Counted from the first letter of the stretch, positions 7,911-16,701 are shown. The stretch is DNA of 46,145 nt from Streptomyces sp. MS191 (GCF_008042125.1 NZ_RDBI01000081.1:1763-47907), one strand, 5' to 3'. A program made the numbers and translations. The notes: generated from the sequence alone by a model not told the origin.

Positions 7911-9217
7911 GACGGCGCTCCAGCGGGAAGAGGGAGGGACACGGCGACCGCCGTGCCCTGACCGGGCGCCGACTCCACGGTGAAGGTGCCGCCAAGCGAC
8001 CGGGCCCGTGACCGCATCGCCGGCAGCCCGAAGCCGCCCTCCGCCGAGGGGGAGAGCCGGGCCGGATCGAAGCCCCGGCCGTCGTCCACCACGTCCAGCG
8101 TCACCGAGGCGTCCATGAAGGAGAGCGTGATCTCCGCCCGCGAGGCGTCCGCGTGCCGGACCGTGTTCGCCAGCGCCGACTGGGCGATCCGCAGCAGGGC
8201 CACCTCGTACGGGGTCGGCAGCTCCACCGGCGTGCCGCTCAGCGTGAACCGGGCCCGCAGCGGGCGGCCCGGAGCCGGCTCCTCCGCGGGGCCGCGGCCG
8301 GTCGTGGACGCCTGCTCCCGGCCGGTCGTGGACGTCTGCTCCCGGCCGGTCGTGGACGCCTGTCCCGGGCCTGCCGCGGACAGCCGTCCGGGCTCCTCCT
8401 CGGGCAGCCGTGCCGGGCCCGGCTCGCACAGTCGCTCCAGCGCCGCCGCGAGCGAGCCGTGCTCCAGGCCGGGCGGCGCCAGCGCCCGGACGAACCGGCG
8501 CGCCTCGGCCAGGTTGTCCTGCGCCGCCCGCCGGGCCCGTTCGACGTGGCCGGCCGCAGGGGAGTCCGGCGGCAGCGTCCGCTGCGCGGCCCGCAGCAGC
8601 AGCTGGATCGAGGACAGTCCCTGCGCCAGCGTGTCGTGGATCTCGCGGGCCAGGCGCTCCCGCTCCGCCAGCGTGCCGGCGTGCCGCTCGGCCGCCGCCA
8701 GCTCCGCCCGGGTCGACAGGAGCTCCTCGATCAGCCGCCGCCTCCGCTCGCTCTCGCGGTAGAGCGCCTGGTAGCCGAGCACCGTGGCCACCGCCACGGC
8801 CGCCCCGAGCAGCGGACCGATGAACACCCCCGGGTTGAGGGCGTCGCCGCGGCGCACGTAGGAGAGGATCGCCGCGCAGGCGGTGAGCGCCACCGCGGGC
8901 AGCGACCAGCGCACGGGCAGCAGGTGCAGCTGGAGGAAGTACAGCGGGAACGCCACCCACAGGCCCTCCGGCGTCAGCCACAGCAGCACGAGCCACGAGG
9001 CGCACAGCGCCGCCAGCCACAGGCCGGCCGCGCGCCGGGAGGTGCGCACCGACGGCAGCAGCGAACCGGCGGCGTAGACCGCGCCGGTGACCGCGGCCGC
9101 CGCCACCCCGGCGGCGGAGTCCGCCCGGACCGCCGCCAGGACCAGCAGGCCCGCCATCAGCAGGTGCAGGCACAGGCGCACCACGCGCAGGGCAGGGGTG
9201 AGGGAACGGGGATCCAT
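7907..9217 (-). CDS. Sensor histidine kinase (HisKA_3 type)
   Basis: 436 residues. The N-terminal half has about five or six hydrophobic segments with short loops, as in kinases that sense the membrane or a partner transporter. The dimerisation/phospho-acceptor helix follows at about 190-260, with His in ERERLAREIHDTLAQGL. The HATPase domain has N in LANTVRHAD and DDGRGFD, then GGFGLPAMRSRA. Between these domains is an unusual linker of repeated STTGREQ units encoded by a 24-bp tandem repeat. The start chosen is ATG 9217 (MDPRS); the frame is open far upstream, but that stretch is a shadow of the divergent permease. Pairing with the response regulator and a divergent FtsX-type exporter resembles antimicrobial-peptide or cell-envelope stress modules. 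Confidence 0.9.
   Translation of the reverse strand: MDPRSLTPALRVVRLCLHLLMAGLLVLAAVRADSAAGVAAAAVTGAVYAAGSLLPSVRTSRRAAGLWLAALCASWLVLLWLTPEGLWVAFPLYFLQLHLLPVRWSLPAVALTACAAILSYVRRGDALNPGVFIGPLLGAAVAVATVLGYQALYRESERRRRLIEELLSTRAELAAAERHAGTLAERERLAREIHDTLAQGLSSIQLLLRAAQRTLPPDSPAAGHVERARRAAQDNLAEARRFVRALAPPGLEHGSLAAALERLCEPGPARLPEEEPGRLSAAGPGQASTTGREQTSTTGREQASTTGRGPAEEPAPGRPLRARFTLSGTPVELPTPYEVALLRIAQSALANTVRHADASRAEITLSFMDASVTLDVVDDGRGFDPARLSPSAEGGFGLPAMRSRARSLGGTFTVESAPGQGTAVAVSLPLPAGAPS
8295..8366. repeat. Three tandem 24-bp repeats in the kinase linker
   Basis: Three 24-bp units (8295-8318, 8319-8342, 8343-8366) differ at only a few positions and encode repeats of about GREQASTT between the phospho-acceptor and ATPase domains. 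Copy number is likely to vary between strains. Confidence 0.85.
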
Positions 9218-9329
9218 GATCTGTCCAGCGTAGGCCGGGGCCGACCATCCGGACTCAACCGAAAGTTTGATTGCGGAGCCATCCGTGGCGCGATGCCCGG
9301 CCCGGGCCCCGGCCAGCAGTCTTGGTCCC

Positions 9330-10415
9330 ATGTTCGTGGCTTGGAAAGACCTGAGATTCGCCAAGGGGCGATTCACCCTGATGGGCACGGTGATCGTGCT
9401 GATCACCCTGCTCGTCGGCCTGTTGTCCGGGCTGACCGCCGGACTCGCCCGCGAGAACGTCTCGGCGATCACGGGACTGCCGGCCGACCGGCTGGCCTTC
9501 GCCGCGCCACCCGCCGGCCGGCCGGTCTCCTTCACCGACTCGACGGTGACGCAGGCGCAGTGGCGCCGGTGGGCGGAGCGGCCCGGGGTGACGAGCGCCG
9601 AGCCGCTCGGGATCCGGACACTGGGCGGCGTCGCCGGGGACCGGACGGCCTCCGTCTCCGCCTTCGGCACGGAGCCGGGATCGGGTCTCGGCCCCGAGAG
9701 CGAACGGCTCGGGCCGGGCCGGGTCGTGCTGTCGCGGTCCGCGGCCGAGGAGCTGGGGACCGCGGTGGGCGGCACCGTGCGCCTCGGACCGCTGGAGGCC
9801 GTCGTCGCGGCGGTCGCGGGCGACGCCTCGTACAGCCACACGCCCGTCGTGTGGACCTCGCTCGACGACTGGCAGAAGATCGGGCACAGCGGCACCACGC
9901 CCGACGAGCAGGCCACCGTCATCGTCCTGAGGGCAGGCGACGGCGCCGATCTCGGGGCCGGCGACCGGGCGTCGGGCACCGAGGCGAGGAGCGTCGACGG
10001 GGCGCTCACCGCCATAGGGTCCTACCAGGCGGAGAACGGCTCCCTGCAGCTGATGCGAGGCTTCCTCTTCGCCATCTCCGCGCTCGTCATAGGAGCCTTC
10101 TTCACGGTCTGGACGATCCAGCGCAGCGGCGACGTGGCCGTCCTCAAGGCGCTGGGCGCCTCCACGCCGTACCTGCTGAGGGACGCCCTCGGGCAGGCGG
10201 TGCTGATGCTCGGCGCCGGGACGCTGCTGGGCACCGGACTCGCGGTCTCCATCGGCGCGCTCGTCAGCGGCGGCGACGTGCCCTTCGTCCTGGAACCGGC
10301 GACCGTGCTCGGCCCGGCCGCCGTGATGATCCTCCTCGGCGTGCTCGGCGCCGGACTCTCCATCCGGCGCATCACCGCCGTCGACCCTCTGACCGCACTC
10401 GGGAGCGCCCGATGA
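9330..10415 (+). CDS. ABC transporter permease, FtsX/MacB type
   Basis: 361 residues. An N-terminal membrane segment (about residues 15-40, VIVLITLLVGLLSGLTAG) is followed by a large ~200-residue extracytoplasmic domain, then three C-terminal membrane segments (FLFAISALVIGAFFTVWTIQ; the AVLMLGAGTLLG region; the AAVMILLGVLGAG region). This is the FtsX topology. DVAVLKALGAS after the second segment is the usual coupling motif. Such permeases do not import; with their ATPase they extrude lipids, peptides or drugs, or transmit force across the membrane. The ATG at 9330 (MFVAWKDLRF) is chosen because the family starts this way. It overlaps the ATPase by 4 bp and is divergent from the sensor kinase, 112 bp away. 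Confidence 0.9.
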   Translation: MFVAWKDLRFAKGRFTLMGTVIVLITLLVGLLSGLTAGLARENVSAITGLPADRLAFAAPPAGRPVSFTDSTVTQAQWRRWAERPGVTSAEPLGIRTLGGVAGDRTASVSAFGTEPGSGLGPESERLGPGRVVLSRSAAEELGTAVGGTVRLGPLEAVVAAVAGDASYSHTPVVWTSLDDWQKIGHSGTTPDEQATVIVLRAGDGADLGAGDRASGTEARSVDGALTAIGSYQAENGSLQLMRGFLFAISALVIGAFFTVWTIQRSGDVAVLKALGASTPYLLRDALGQAVLMLGAGTLLGTGLAVSIGALVSGGDVPFVLEPATVLGPAAVMILLGVLGAGLSIRRITAVDPLTALGSAR

Positions 10416-11110
10416 GCCTGATCCTCGACGATGTCACGCTGACCTACCCCGACGGGGACGGGCGGCTCACCGCCCTCGACGCGATCGGGCTGGAGGTCCC
10501 GGCCGGCAGCGTCACGGCCGTCGTGGGGCCCTCGGGATCGGGCAAGTCCAGCCTGCTCGCGGTCGCGGCGACGCTCGTGACCCCGGACCGGGGCCGGGTG
10601 GTCGTGGCCGGCACGGACACCGGTCCGCTGGACGCGGCGGCCAGGGCGGCGCTGCGGCGGGAGCGGATCGGGATCGTCTTCCAGCAGCCCAACCTGCTGC
10701 CGTCCCTGACGGCCGCGGAGCAGTTGCAGGTGATGGCGCACCTCTCGGGGGGCCGGCCGAAGGCGGCGCGCGCGCGGGCCGCGGACCTGCTCGACGCCGT
10801 CGGCCTCGCCGACCTCGCCGGCCGCCGCCCGCACCAGCTCTCCGGCGGCCAGCGCCAGCGCGTCAACATCGCCCGGGCCCTGATGAACGAGCCCGCCGTG
10901 CTGCTCGTGGACGAGCCGACCAGCGCGCTGGACCACGAGCGGGGCGCGGCGGTGGTGGACCTGCTCGCGACGCTGACCGCGGAACGCGGCACGGCGACGG
11001 TGCTGGTGACCCACGACCGCACGCACCTGGAGCGGGCGGACGCGACCGTCCTCGTACGGGACGGCCGGCTGGTGGACCCCGTGACGGTGCCGGGCGGGGC
11101 GGCGGCCTGA
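10412..11110 (+). CDS. ABC transporter ATP-binding protein (MacB/LolD type)
   Basis: 232 residues containing one complete ATPase domain: Walker A GPSGSGKSS, Q-loop VFQQPNLLPSLT, signature LSGGQRQRVNIARA, Walker B VLLVDEPTSALD and H-loop VLVTHDR. It starts with an ATGA overlap with the permease stop, so the two form an operon and a complex, probably with a dimeric permease. The sequence type matches exporters of the LolCDE/MacB group. The divergent two-component system probably controls its expression. Confidence 0.94.
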   Translation: MSLILDDVTLTYPDGDGRLTALDAIGLEVPAGSVTAVVGPSGSGKSSLLAVAATLVTPDRGRVVVAGTDTGPLDAAARAALRRERIGIVFQQPNLLPSLTAAEQLQVMAHLSGGRPKAARARAADLLDAVGLADLAGRRPHQLSGGQRQRVNIARALMNEPAVLLVDEPTSALDHERGAAVVDLLATLTAERGTATVLVTHDRTHLERADATVLVRDGRLVDPVTVPGGAAA

Positions 11111-11200
11111 CGACGCGGCGGAGTGGCGGTGGCGCGCGGCCACGTCGGGGCTCCCGGCCTGGCCGCCGTGCCGCCGGCCGGAGGCACCGGACGCGACCAG

Positions 11201-11361
11201 GTCCTGTCCGGGCGATCTTCTCGGGCCCGCGACGACGGCTGCGGCCCCTCGCGGCGTTGTCGGAGTCGCCCGAGTACACCCGGTACGAGGGCGATCCTCC
11301 GCCTTGCGATGCACCACATCCGACGCCGCGGGCCGATCCTCCACGATCGCCCGGACAGGAC
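11201..11361. mobile_element. MITE-like element, 161 bp, with terminal inverted repeats
   Basis: The ends are perfect 17-bp inverted repeats: GTCCTGTCCGGGCGATC at 11201-11217 and its complement at 11345-11361. CCAG occurs directly on both sides (11197-11200 and 11362-11365), as expected for a 4-bp target duplication. The interior has no long open frame. It fills most of the 307-bp gap between the ABC ATPase gene and the IclR gene. It could be a MITE mobilised by an IS5-like transposase elsewhere, or the end pair of an IS that lost its centre. Confidence 0.65.
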
Positions 11362-11363
11362 CC

Positions 11364-11399
11364 AGGGGCGCCCCGGGCCTCCAGGCCCGGGGCGCCCCT
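11364..11399. terminator. Strong hairpin between ABC ATPase and IclR genes
   Basis: A perfect 17-bp GC-rich stem (11364-11380 with 11383-11399) with a 2-base loop lies 18 bp from the stop of the IclR-type gene. It can serve both converging units. There is no clear T-tract. Confidence 0.7.
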
Positions 11400-11417
11400 T
11401 GTCGTCGTGCTCCGCGG

Positions 11418-12227
11418 CTACGCCTGTCCGTTGCCCGCCGTGTTCGCGAGGGCCGCCGACAGCTCCCGGGCCACCTCCTGGAGGATCGGGACGATCTTCT
11501 CCGTCGCCGCCTCCGTCACGCGGCCCGCCGGGCCGGAGATCGAGATCGCCGCCGCAGTGGGGGAGTCGGGCACCGACACCGCGAGGCAGCGGACCCCTAT
11601 CTCCTGCTCGTTGTCGTCGACCGCGTACCCGGCGTCGCGCACCACCGCGAGCGCGTCCAGGAAACCCTCGGGCGTCGTGATGGTCTTCTCGGTCGCGGCC
11701 GGCATGCCCGTCCGGGCGAGCAGCGCGCGGACCTCGTCCGCCGGGGTGTGGGCGAGCAGCGCCTTGCCCACGCCCGTCGAGTGCGGCAGGACGCGCCGGC
11801 CGACCTCGGTGAACATCCGCATCGAGTGCTTCGACGGCACCTGGGCGACGTAGACGATCTCGTCCCCGTCGAGCAGGGCCATGTTCGCGGTCTCGCCGGT
11901 CTCCTCGACCAGGCGCGCCAGATAGGGCCGGGCCCAGGTGCCGAGCAGCCGGGAGGCCGACTCCCCGAGCCGGATCAGCCGGGGGCCGAGCGCGTACCGG
12001 CGGTTCGACTGCTGGCGTACGTACCCGCAGGCCACCAGGGTGCGCATCAGCCGGTGGATGGTGGGCAGCGGCAGCCCGCTGCTGGCGGAGAGCTCGCTCA
12101 GCCCGACCTCGCCGCCGGCGTCGGCCATCCGCTCCAGGAGGTCGAAGGCGCGCTCAAGGGACTGGACGCCACCGCTCGCGGCAGCGGGCTTTGCGGCGTC
12201 GGTGGTGCTGGCGTTGGACGTCGGCAC
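11418..12227 (-). CDS. allR: IclR-family regulator, probable allantoin-pathway repressor
   Basis: 269 residues. The N-terminal winged helix-turn-helix (about 20-85; VGLSELSASSGLPLPTIHRL is the recognition region) is joined to an IclR effector domain (about 95-260) with HSTGVGKALLA, the usual Thr/Ser effector pocket, and the conserved Cys in IGVRCLAVSV. The GTG start at 12227 follows AAAGGA. It is divergent from allantoinase (348 bp between starts), the usual arrangement of IclR repressors that bind glyoxylate or allantoin-pathway intermediates. Palindromes in that gap and upstream of aceB are candidate operators, so it may control both allantoin breakdown and glyoxylate use. The family is certain; the regulon and the name are inferred from context. 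Confidence 0.9.
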   Translation of the reverse strand: MPTSNASTTDAAKPAAASGGVQSLERAFDLLERMADAGGEVGLSELSASSGLPLPTIHRLMRTLVACGYVRQQSNRRYALGPRLIRLGESASRLLGTWARPYLARLVEETGETANMALLDGDEIVYVAQVPSKHSMRMFTEVGRRVLPHSTGVGKALLAHTPADEVRALLARTGMPAATEKTITTPEGFLDALAVVRDAGYAVDDNEQEIGVRCLAVSVPDSPTAAAISISGPAGRVTEAATEKIVPILQEVARELSAALANTAGNGQA

Positions 12228-12412
12228 GTCGAGGTCCTTTCGAGGCGGGCGGGCAGGTCAGCAGCCTACCGGGCGACCCCGTCGTACACACGGCCCCGGT
12301 GCCGCCGCCCGGGCCGGTGCCGGGTGCGCGACGGGGGTGTTTGTCCGGTGTCGACGGCTGCCCGGAGGGGTCCCCGGACCTCCCCGCATGTGCGGAGCTA
12401 CGTTCTACTGTA

Positions 12413-12438
12413 CGAAATTTCGATTCCACTTCATGGAA
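12413..12438. promoter_or_regulatory. Palindromes in the allR/allB divergent region
   Basis: Two dyads sit side by side in the only AT-rich patch of the gap: CGAAATTTCG (12413-12422, perfect) and TTCCACTTCATGGAA (12424-12438; TTCCA-N5-TGGAA, perfect arms). The second has the same TTCC-N7-GGAA layout as 6014-6028 upstream of aceB. They are likely IclR-type operator or promoter elements. Confidence 0.55.
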
Positions 12439-12527
12439 ACGTCCAAGAACGCCCGGTCGCGCCGGGGCGGGGCGGCGTCATGCTGGAAGCGTGCCCTTGA
12501 CGGCATGTCGTCCTGAGTTCAGACTCC

Positions 12528-12544
12528 TTCAACAGTTCGTTGAA
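12528..12544. promoter_or_regulatory. Palindrome just upstream of allantoinase
   Basis: TTCAACAGTTCGTTGAA has perfect 6-bp arms and a 5-base centre. It lies 32-48 bp before the allB start, where a repressor would block transcription. A near copy is at 6030-6046 upstream of aceB. The rest of the 348-bp gap between allR and allB is GC-rich, with nothing else identified. Confidence 0.6.
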
Positions 12545-12575
12545 TTTCTGCTGGGTGGAAGAAGAAGGGGTACGG

Positions 12576-13910
12576 GTGGACGTCAACCTGGTACTGCGCT
12601 CGACACGCGTCATCACCCCCGAGGGGACACGCCCCGCGTCGATCGCCGTCGCCGGCGGGACCATCGCCGCGGTGCTGCCGTACGACGCCGAGGTCCCGGC
12701 CGGTGCCCGGCTGGAGGACGTCGGCGACGACGTCGTGCTCCCCGGGCTCGTCGACACCCACGTGCACGTGAACGACCCGGGCCGCACCGAGTGGGAGGGG
12801 TTCTGGACCGCCACCCGCGCCGCCGCGGCGGGCGGCATCACCACCCTGCTCGACATGCCGCTCAACTCCCTGCCGCCGACGACCACCGTCGAGCACCTGC
12901 GGATCAAGCAGGAGGTCGCCCGGACGAAGGCGCACATCGACGTCGGCTTCTGGGGCGGCGCGCTGCCCGGCAACGTCAAGGACCTGCGCCCGCTGCACGA
13001 CGCCGGCGTCTTCGGCTTCAAGTGCTTCCTGTCGCCGTCCGGCGTGGACGAGTTCCCCGAGCTCGACCAGGAGCAGCTGGCGAACTCCCTCGCCGAGGTC
13101 GCCGGTTTCGACGGGCTGATGATCGTGCACGCGGAGGACCCGCACCACCTCGCCGCCGCCCCGCAGAAGAGCGGCGGCAGGTACGCCGACTTCCTCGCGT
13201 CCCGCCCGCGGGACGCCGAGAACACCGCGATCGGGAACCTGATCGACCAGGCCCGCCGTCTCGACGCGCGCGTCCACGTCCTGCACCTGTCCTCCTCGGA
13301 CGCGCTGCCGCTGATCGCCGCGGCCAAGGCCGAGGGGCTCTCCGTGACGGTCGAGACCTGCCCGCACTTCCTCACCCTCACCGCGGAGGAGGTGCCGGAC
13401 GGCGCGACGGAGTTCAAGTGCTGCCCGCCGATCCGGGAGGCGTCGAACCAGGACGCGCTCTGGCAGGGCCTGGCGGACGGGACGATCGACTGCATCGTCT
13501 CCGACCACTCGCCCTCCACCGCCGACCTGAAGACCCCCGACTTCGCCTCCGCCTGGGGCGGCATCTCCTCCCTGCAGCTCGGCCTGCCGGCGATCTGGAC
13601 CGAGGCCCGCCGCCGCGGCCACGACCTGACCGACATCGTCCGCTGGATGTCCGAAGGCCCGGCCCGGCTCGCCGGCCTGGACCGCAAGGGCGCCATCAAG
13701 GCCGGCCGCGACGCCGACTTCGCGGTCCTCGACCCCGAGGCCACCTTCACCGTCGACCCCGCCGAGCTGGAGCACCGCAACCGGGTCACCGCCTACGCCG
13801 GCCGGACCCTGCACGGCGTCGTGCGGTCCACCTGGCTGCGCGGCGAGCGCATCGCCGTCGACGGCACCCTCGCCGAGCCCTCCGGCCGCCTCCTCGAAAG
13901 GAACAACTGA
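12576..13910 (+). CDS. allB: Allantoinase
   Basis: A metal-dependent amidohydrolase that opens allantoin to allantoate in purine catabolism. 444 residues. Binuclear metal motifs are in order: [16 protein letters not shown] (HxH), Lys in [12 protein letters not shown] (carbamylated Lys), His in LMIVHAEDP, His in VHVLHLSS and Asp in CIVSDHSPS. The [11 protein letters not shown] segment is typical of allantoinases rather than dihydropyrimidinases. The GTG at 12576 is chosen because GAAGAAGGGG lies 7 bases upstream; an upstream ATG at 12540 overlaps the palindrome and is less likely. Allantoicase follows after 3 bp, so the two form an operon. Confidence 0.95.
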   Translation: MDVNLVLRSTRVITPEGTRPASIAVAGGTIAAVLPYDAEVPAGARLEDVGDDVVLPGLVDTHVHVNDPGRTEWEGFWTATRAAAAGGITTLLDMPLNSLPPTTTVEHLRIKQEVARTKAHIDVGFWGGALPGNVKDLRPLHDAGVFGFKCFLSPSGVDEFPELDQEQLANSLAEVAGFDGLMIVHAEDPHHLAAAPQKSGGRYADFLASRPRDAENTAIGNLIDQARRLDARVHVLHLSSSDALPLIAAAKAEGLSVTVETCPHFLTLTAEEVPDGATEFKCCPPIREASNQDALWQGLADGTIDCIVSDHSPSTADLKTPDFASAWGGISSLQLGLPAIWTEARRRGHDLTDIVRWMSEGPARLAGLDRKGAIKAGRDADFAVLDPEATFTVDPAELEHRNRVTAYAGRTLHGVVRSTWLRGERIAVDGTLAEPSGRLLERNN

Positions 13911-13913
13911 CCC

Positions 13914-15029
13914 GTGACCGGCATACCCTCCTTCACCGGCGACGCCAGCCCCTACGGCGGCGGCGACCCGTACGCGGACTACCGCACCGCCGACTTCCCC
14001 TTCACGCAGTACGCCGACCTCGCCGACCGGCGGCTCGGCGCCGGAGTGATCGCCGCGAACGACGAGTTCTTCGCCGAGCGCGAGAACATGCTCAAGCCGG
14101 AGGCCGCCGAGTTCGACCCCGAGCACTTCGGGCACAAGGGCAAGATCATGGACGGCTGGGAGACCCGCCGCCGCCGCGGCGTGTCCGCCCAGGAGCCGCA
14201 CCCCACCGCCGACGACCACGACTGGGCGCTGGTACGTCTCGGCGCCCCGGGCGTCGTCCGCGGCGTCGTCGTCGACACCGCGCACTTCCGCGGCAACTAC
14301 CCGCAGGCCGTGTCGGTCGAGGCGGCCTCGGTCGCGGGCTCGCCCTCCCCCGAGGAGCTGCTGGCCGACGACGTGAAGTGGACGACCCTCGTCCCGCGCA
14401 CCGCGATCGGCGGCCACGCGGCCAACGGCTTCGCCGTCGCCGTCGAGCAGCGCTTCACCCACCTGCGGGTCAACCAGCACCCCGACGGCGGCATCGCGCG
14501 GCTGCGCGTGTACGGAGAGGTGGCCCCCGACCCGCGCTGGCTCGGCGTGCTCGGCACCTTCGACCTCGCGGCGCTGGAGAACGGCGGCCAGGTCGAGGAC
14601 GCCTCGGACCGCTTCTACTCGCCGGCGACCAACACCATCCAGCCCGGCCGGTCCCGCAAGATGGACGACGGCTGGGAGACCCGCCGCCGCCGGGACAAGG
14701 GCAACGACTGGATCCGCTACAGCCTGGCGGCCGAGTCCGAGATCCGCGCGGTCGAGATCGACACGGCCTACCTCAAGGGCAACAGCGCGGGCTGGGCGGC
14801 GCTCTCCGTGGCGGCCGAGGGCTCCGAGGACTGGACCGAGATCCTGCCCCGGACCCGCCTCCAGCCCGACACCAACCACCGGTTCGTCCTGGACACCCCG
14901 GCCGTCGGCTCCCGCGTCCGGATCGACATCTACCCCGACGGCGGCATCTCCCGCCTCCGTCTCTTCGGCTCCCTCACCGAAGCGGGCACGGCGCGGCTGA
15001 CGGCCCGCCACCAGGAACTGGGCGGGTAA
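13914..15029 (+). CDS. alc: Allantoicase
   Basis: Cleaves allantoate to ureidoglycolate and urea. 371 residues made of two homologous beta-sandwich repeats. The motif KIMDGWETRRRR appears in the first half (about residue 78) and KMDDGWETRRRR in the second (about 250), and both halves carry VDTAxF/YxxGN and PDGGIxRLR, the two-fold repeat typical of the family. The GTG at 13914 follows GAAAGGA at the end of allB. Ureidoglycolate then yields glyoxylate, the substrate of the malate synthase at 4237-5868. No ureidoglycolate lyase or urease gene is in the window. Confidence 0.95.
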   Translation: MTGIPSFTGDASPYGGGDPYADYRTADFPFTQYADLADRRLGAGVIAANDEFFAERENMLKPEAAEFDPEHFGHKGKIMDGWETRRRRGVSAQEPHPTADDHDWALVRLGAPGVVRGVVVDTAHFRGNYPQAVSVEAASVAGSPSPEELLADDVKWTTLVPRTAIGGHAANGFAVAVEQRFTHLRVNQHPDGGIARLRVYGEVAPDPRWLGVLGTFDLAALENGGQVEDASDRFYSPATNTIQPGRSRKMDDGWETRRRRDKGNDWIRYSLAAESEIRAVEIDTAYLKGNSAGWAALSVAAEGSEDWTEILPRTRLQPDTNHRFVLDTPAVGSRVRIDIYPDGGISRLRLFGSLTEAGTARLTARHQELGG

Positions 15030-15047
15030 CGACACCCCGCCCGGCAC

Positions 15048-15087
15048 GCGAAGGCGCACCGGCCCGACAGCCCCGGTGCGCCTTCGC
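15048..15087. terminator. Terminator hairpin after allantoicase
   Basis: A perfect 15-bp stem (15048-15062 with 15073-15087) and a 10-base loop lie 18 bp after the alc stop, between alc and the convergent SDR gene. There is no T-tract. Probably bidirectional. Confidence 0.75.
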
Positions 15088-15131
15088 GCTATCCGCCCGA
15101 CACTCCCGGACGCCCCGGAGCGCCGCAGCCC

Positions 15132-15872
15132 TCAGGCGGCGTGTCCGCCGTCGACCGAGAACTCGGCGCCCGTCACGTACTCCGCTCCCGGACCCGCCAG
15201 GAACGCCACCATCGCGGCGACCTCGTCCGGGACACCGAACCGGCCCAGCGCCGTCAGCGCCGTCTGCCCCGGCGCGTACGGGCCGTCCGCCGGGTTCATG
15301 TCGGTGTCGACCGGGCCCGGATGGACCAGGTTGGCCGTGATACCGCGCCCGCCCAGGTCCCGGGCCAGCCCCTTCGTCAGGCCGACGAGCGCGGACTTGC
15401 TCGTCGCGTAGAGGGTTCCGCCGGGTCCCGGCACCCGCGCCGTCATACAGGTGCCGATCGTGATGATCCGGCCGCCGCGCCCCATCCGGCCCGCCGCCGC
15501 CTGTGCCGCCAGGAAGGCCGCCCGCACGTTGACCGCGAGCACCCGGTCCACGTCCGCCAGGGACAGGCTCTCCAGCGGGCCGAGGACGCCGATACCGGCG
15601 TTGTTGACCAGGACGTCGAGCCGGCCGAGCGCGTCGGCGGCCCACTCCACCGCGCCCGCCGCGTCCCCGGCGTCGGCCGCGTCGGCCCGCAGGGCCGAAG
15701 CCCTGCGCCCCAGCACCTCGATCGCCGCCGCGACCTCCCGCGCGCGCTCCTCGCCCCGGACGTAGGTGAAGGCGACGTCGGCCCCCTCACGGGCCAGCCG
15801 CAGGGCCGTCGCGGCCCCTATGCCGCGGCTGCCGCCCGTCACCAGGACCGCCTTGCCGTACATCGTGGACAT
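15132..15872 (-). CDS. Short-chain dehydrogenase/reductase
   Basis: 246 residues, a classical SDR: nucleotide-binding VTGGSRGIGAA at about 11-21, NNAGIG at about 89, Ser in IITIGTC replaced here by Thr/Cys, Tyr and Lys in YATSKSALVG, and PGPVDTDMNP near the C-terminus. The Ser of the catalytic triad falls in IGTCMTARVPG, so its exact partner is unclear. Glu/Arg after strand 2 (YVRGEERA) suggests NADP preference. The ATG at 15872 has TGGAGG upstream; a second ATG at 15863 is less likely. It is divergent from the RibD_C-type gene. The substrate is unknown. Confidence 0.88.
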   Translation of the reverse strand: MSTMYGKAVLVTGGSRGIGAATALRLAREGADVAFTYVRGEERAREVAAAIEVLGRRASALRADAADAGDAAGAVEWAADALGRLDVLVNNAGIGVLGPLESLSLADVDRVLAVNVRAAFLAAQAAAGRMGRGGRIITIGTCMTARVPGPGGTLYATSKSALVGLTKGLARDLGGRGITANLVHPGPVDTDMNPADGPYAPGQTALTALGRFGVPDEVAAMVAFLAGPGAEYVTGAEFSVDGGHAA

Positions 15873-16089
15873 GTCGAACCTCCAGGGAGAACGCGTACGT
15901 GGTTTCGCGTTCAATGAAAGGCGGCGGGGGGCGCGGGCACCGGCGGGAAACGGACGCGGCGATCGGCGGCGCCGGCACCGGACGGACGGCGCCGCTCCGG
16001 CGTCACCGATGAGTTCCGCCGGGCGGTGGAGTCGAAGCAGGTGAGACACGAGGGACCGGGGACCCCCGGTCGAACCGAAAGGGCCCGTC

Positions 16090-16701
16090 ATGACCGCCAC
16101 GCTCAGCCTCACCCAGTTCCTCTCGCTCGACGGCGTCCACCAGGCGCCCGGAGGCCCGCAGGAGGACCCCAGCGGCGGCTTCGGCCAGGGCGGCTGGTCC
16201 GTGCCGTACGGGGACGAGGACTTCGGCAGGTTCATGGCCGGGGTCTTCGAGCGGCCCACCGCCTTCCTGCTGGGGCGCCGCACCTACGAGATCTTCGCGG
16301 GCTACTGGCCGAAGCAGACCGACCCCGCCGACCCGATCGCAGGCAAGCTCAACGCCCTCCCCAAGTACGTCGCCTCGACCACCCTCGACACGGCCGACTG
16401 GGCCGGCACCACCGTCCTCGGCGGCGACGCGGCCAAGGAGGTCGCCGCGCTCAAGGAGCGCACCGAGGGCGAGATCCAGATGCACGGCAGCGGCGGGCTC
16501 GCCCGCTCCCTGATGGCGCACGACCTGATCGACACGCTCCACCTGCTGGTCTTCCCCGTCGTGCTCGGCAACGGGCGCCGCCTCTTCGTCGACGGCGCGC
16601 GGCCGACCGCCTTCCGGCACGAGGACGCCACGACCACGGGCTCCGGCGTCGCCATCCACACCTACACACTCGCCGGCCGGCCCGAGTACGGCAGCTACTG
16701 A
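16090..16701 (+). CDS. Dihydrofolate reductase-family (RibD C-terminal domain) protein
   Basis: 203 residues with the RibD_C fold: an N-terminal LTQFLSLDGV strand, FLLGRRTYEIFAGYW, then GEIQMHGSGGLARSLMAHDLID, HLLVFPVVLGNGRRLF and a C-terminal strand. This family of NADPH-binding reductases includes RibD and many small stand-alone proteins of unknown substrate; it is not a housekeeping DHFR. GAAAGGG lies 7 bases before the ATG. Divergent from the SDR gene; 156 bp separate it from the downstream transporter gene. Confidence 0.87.
   Translation: MTATLSLTQFLSLDGVHQAPGGPQEDPSGGFGQGGWSVPYGDEDFGRFMAGVFERPTAFLLGRRTYEIFAGYWPKQTDPADPIAGKLNALPKYVASTTLDTADWAGTTVLGGDAAKEVAALKERTEGEIQMHGSGGLARSLMAHDLIDTLHLLVFPVVLGNGRRLFVDGARPTAFRHEDATTTGSGVAIHTYTLAGRPEYGSY

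Noticed and set aside
7907-10015. A 702-codon version of the sensor kinase
   Set aside because: The added N-terminus is antisense to the permease gene and has no domain; the membrane segments begin right after MDPRS at 9217.
8153-11110. A 985-codon plus-strand frame ending with the ABC ATPase
   Set aside because: Only the part from 10412 is real; upstream it is antisense to the kinase and out of frame with the permease.
12540-12575. ATG at 12540 as the allantoinase start
   Set aside because: It would overlap the operator-like palindrome, lacks a ribosome site and adds 12 residues outside the amidohydrolase pattern.
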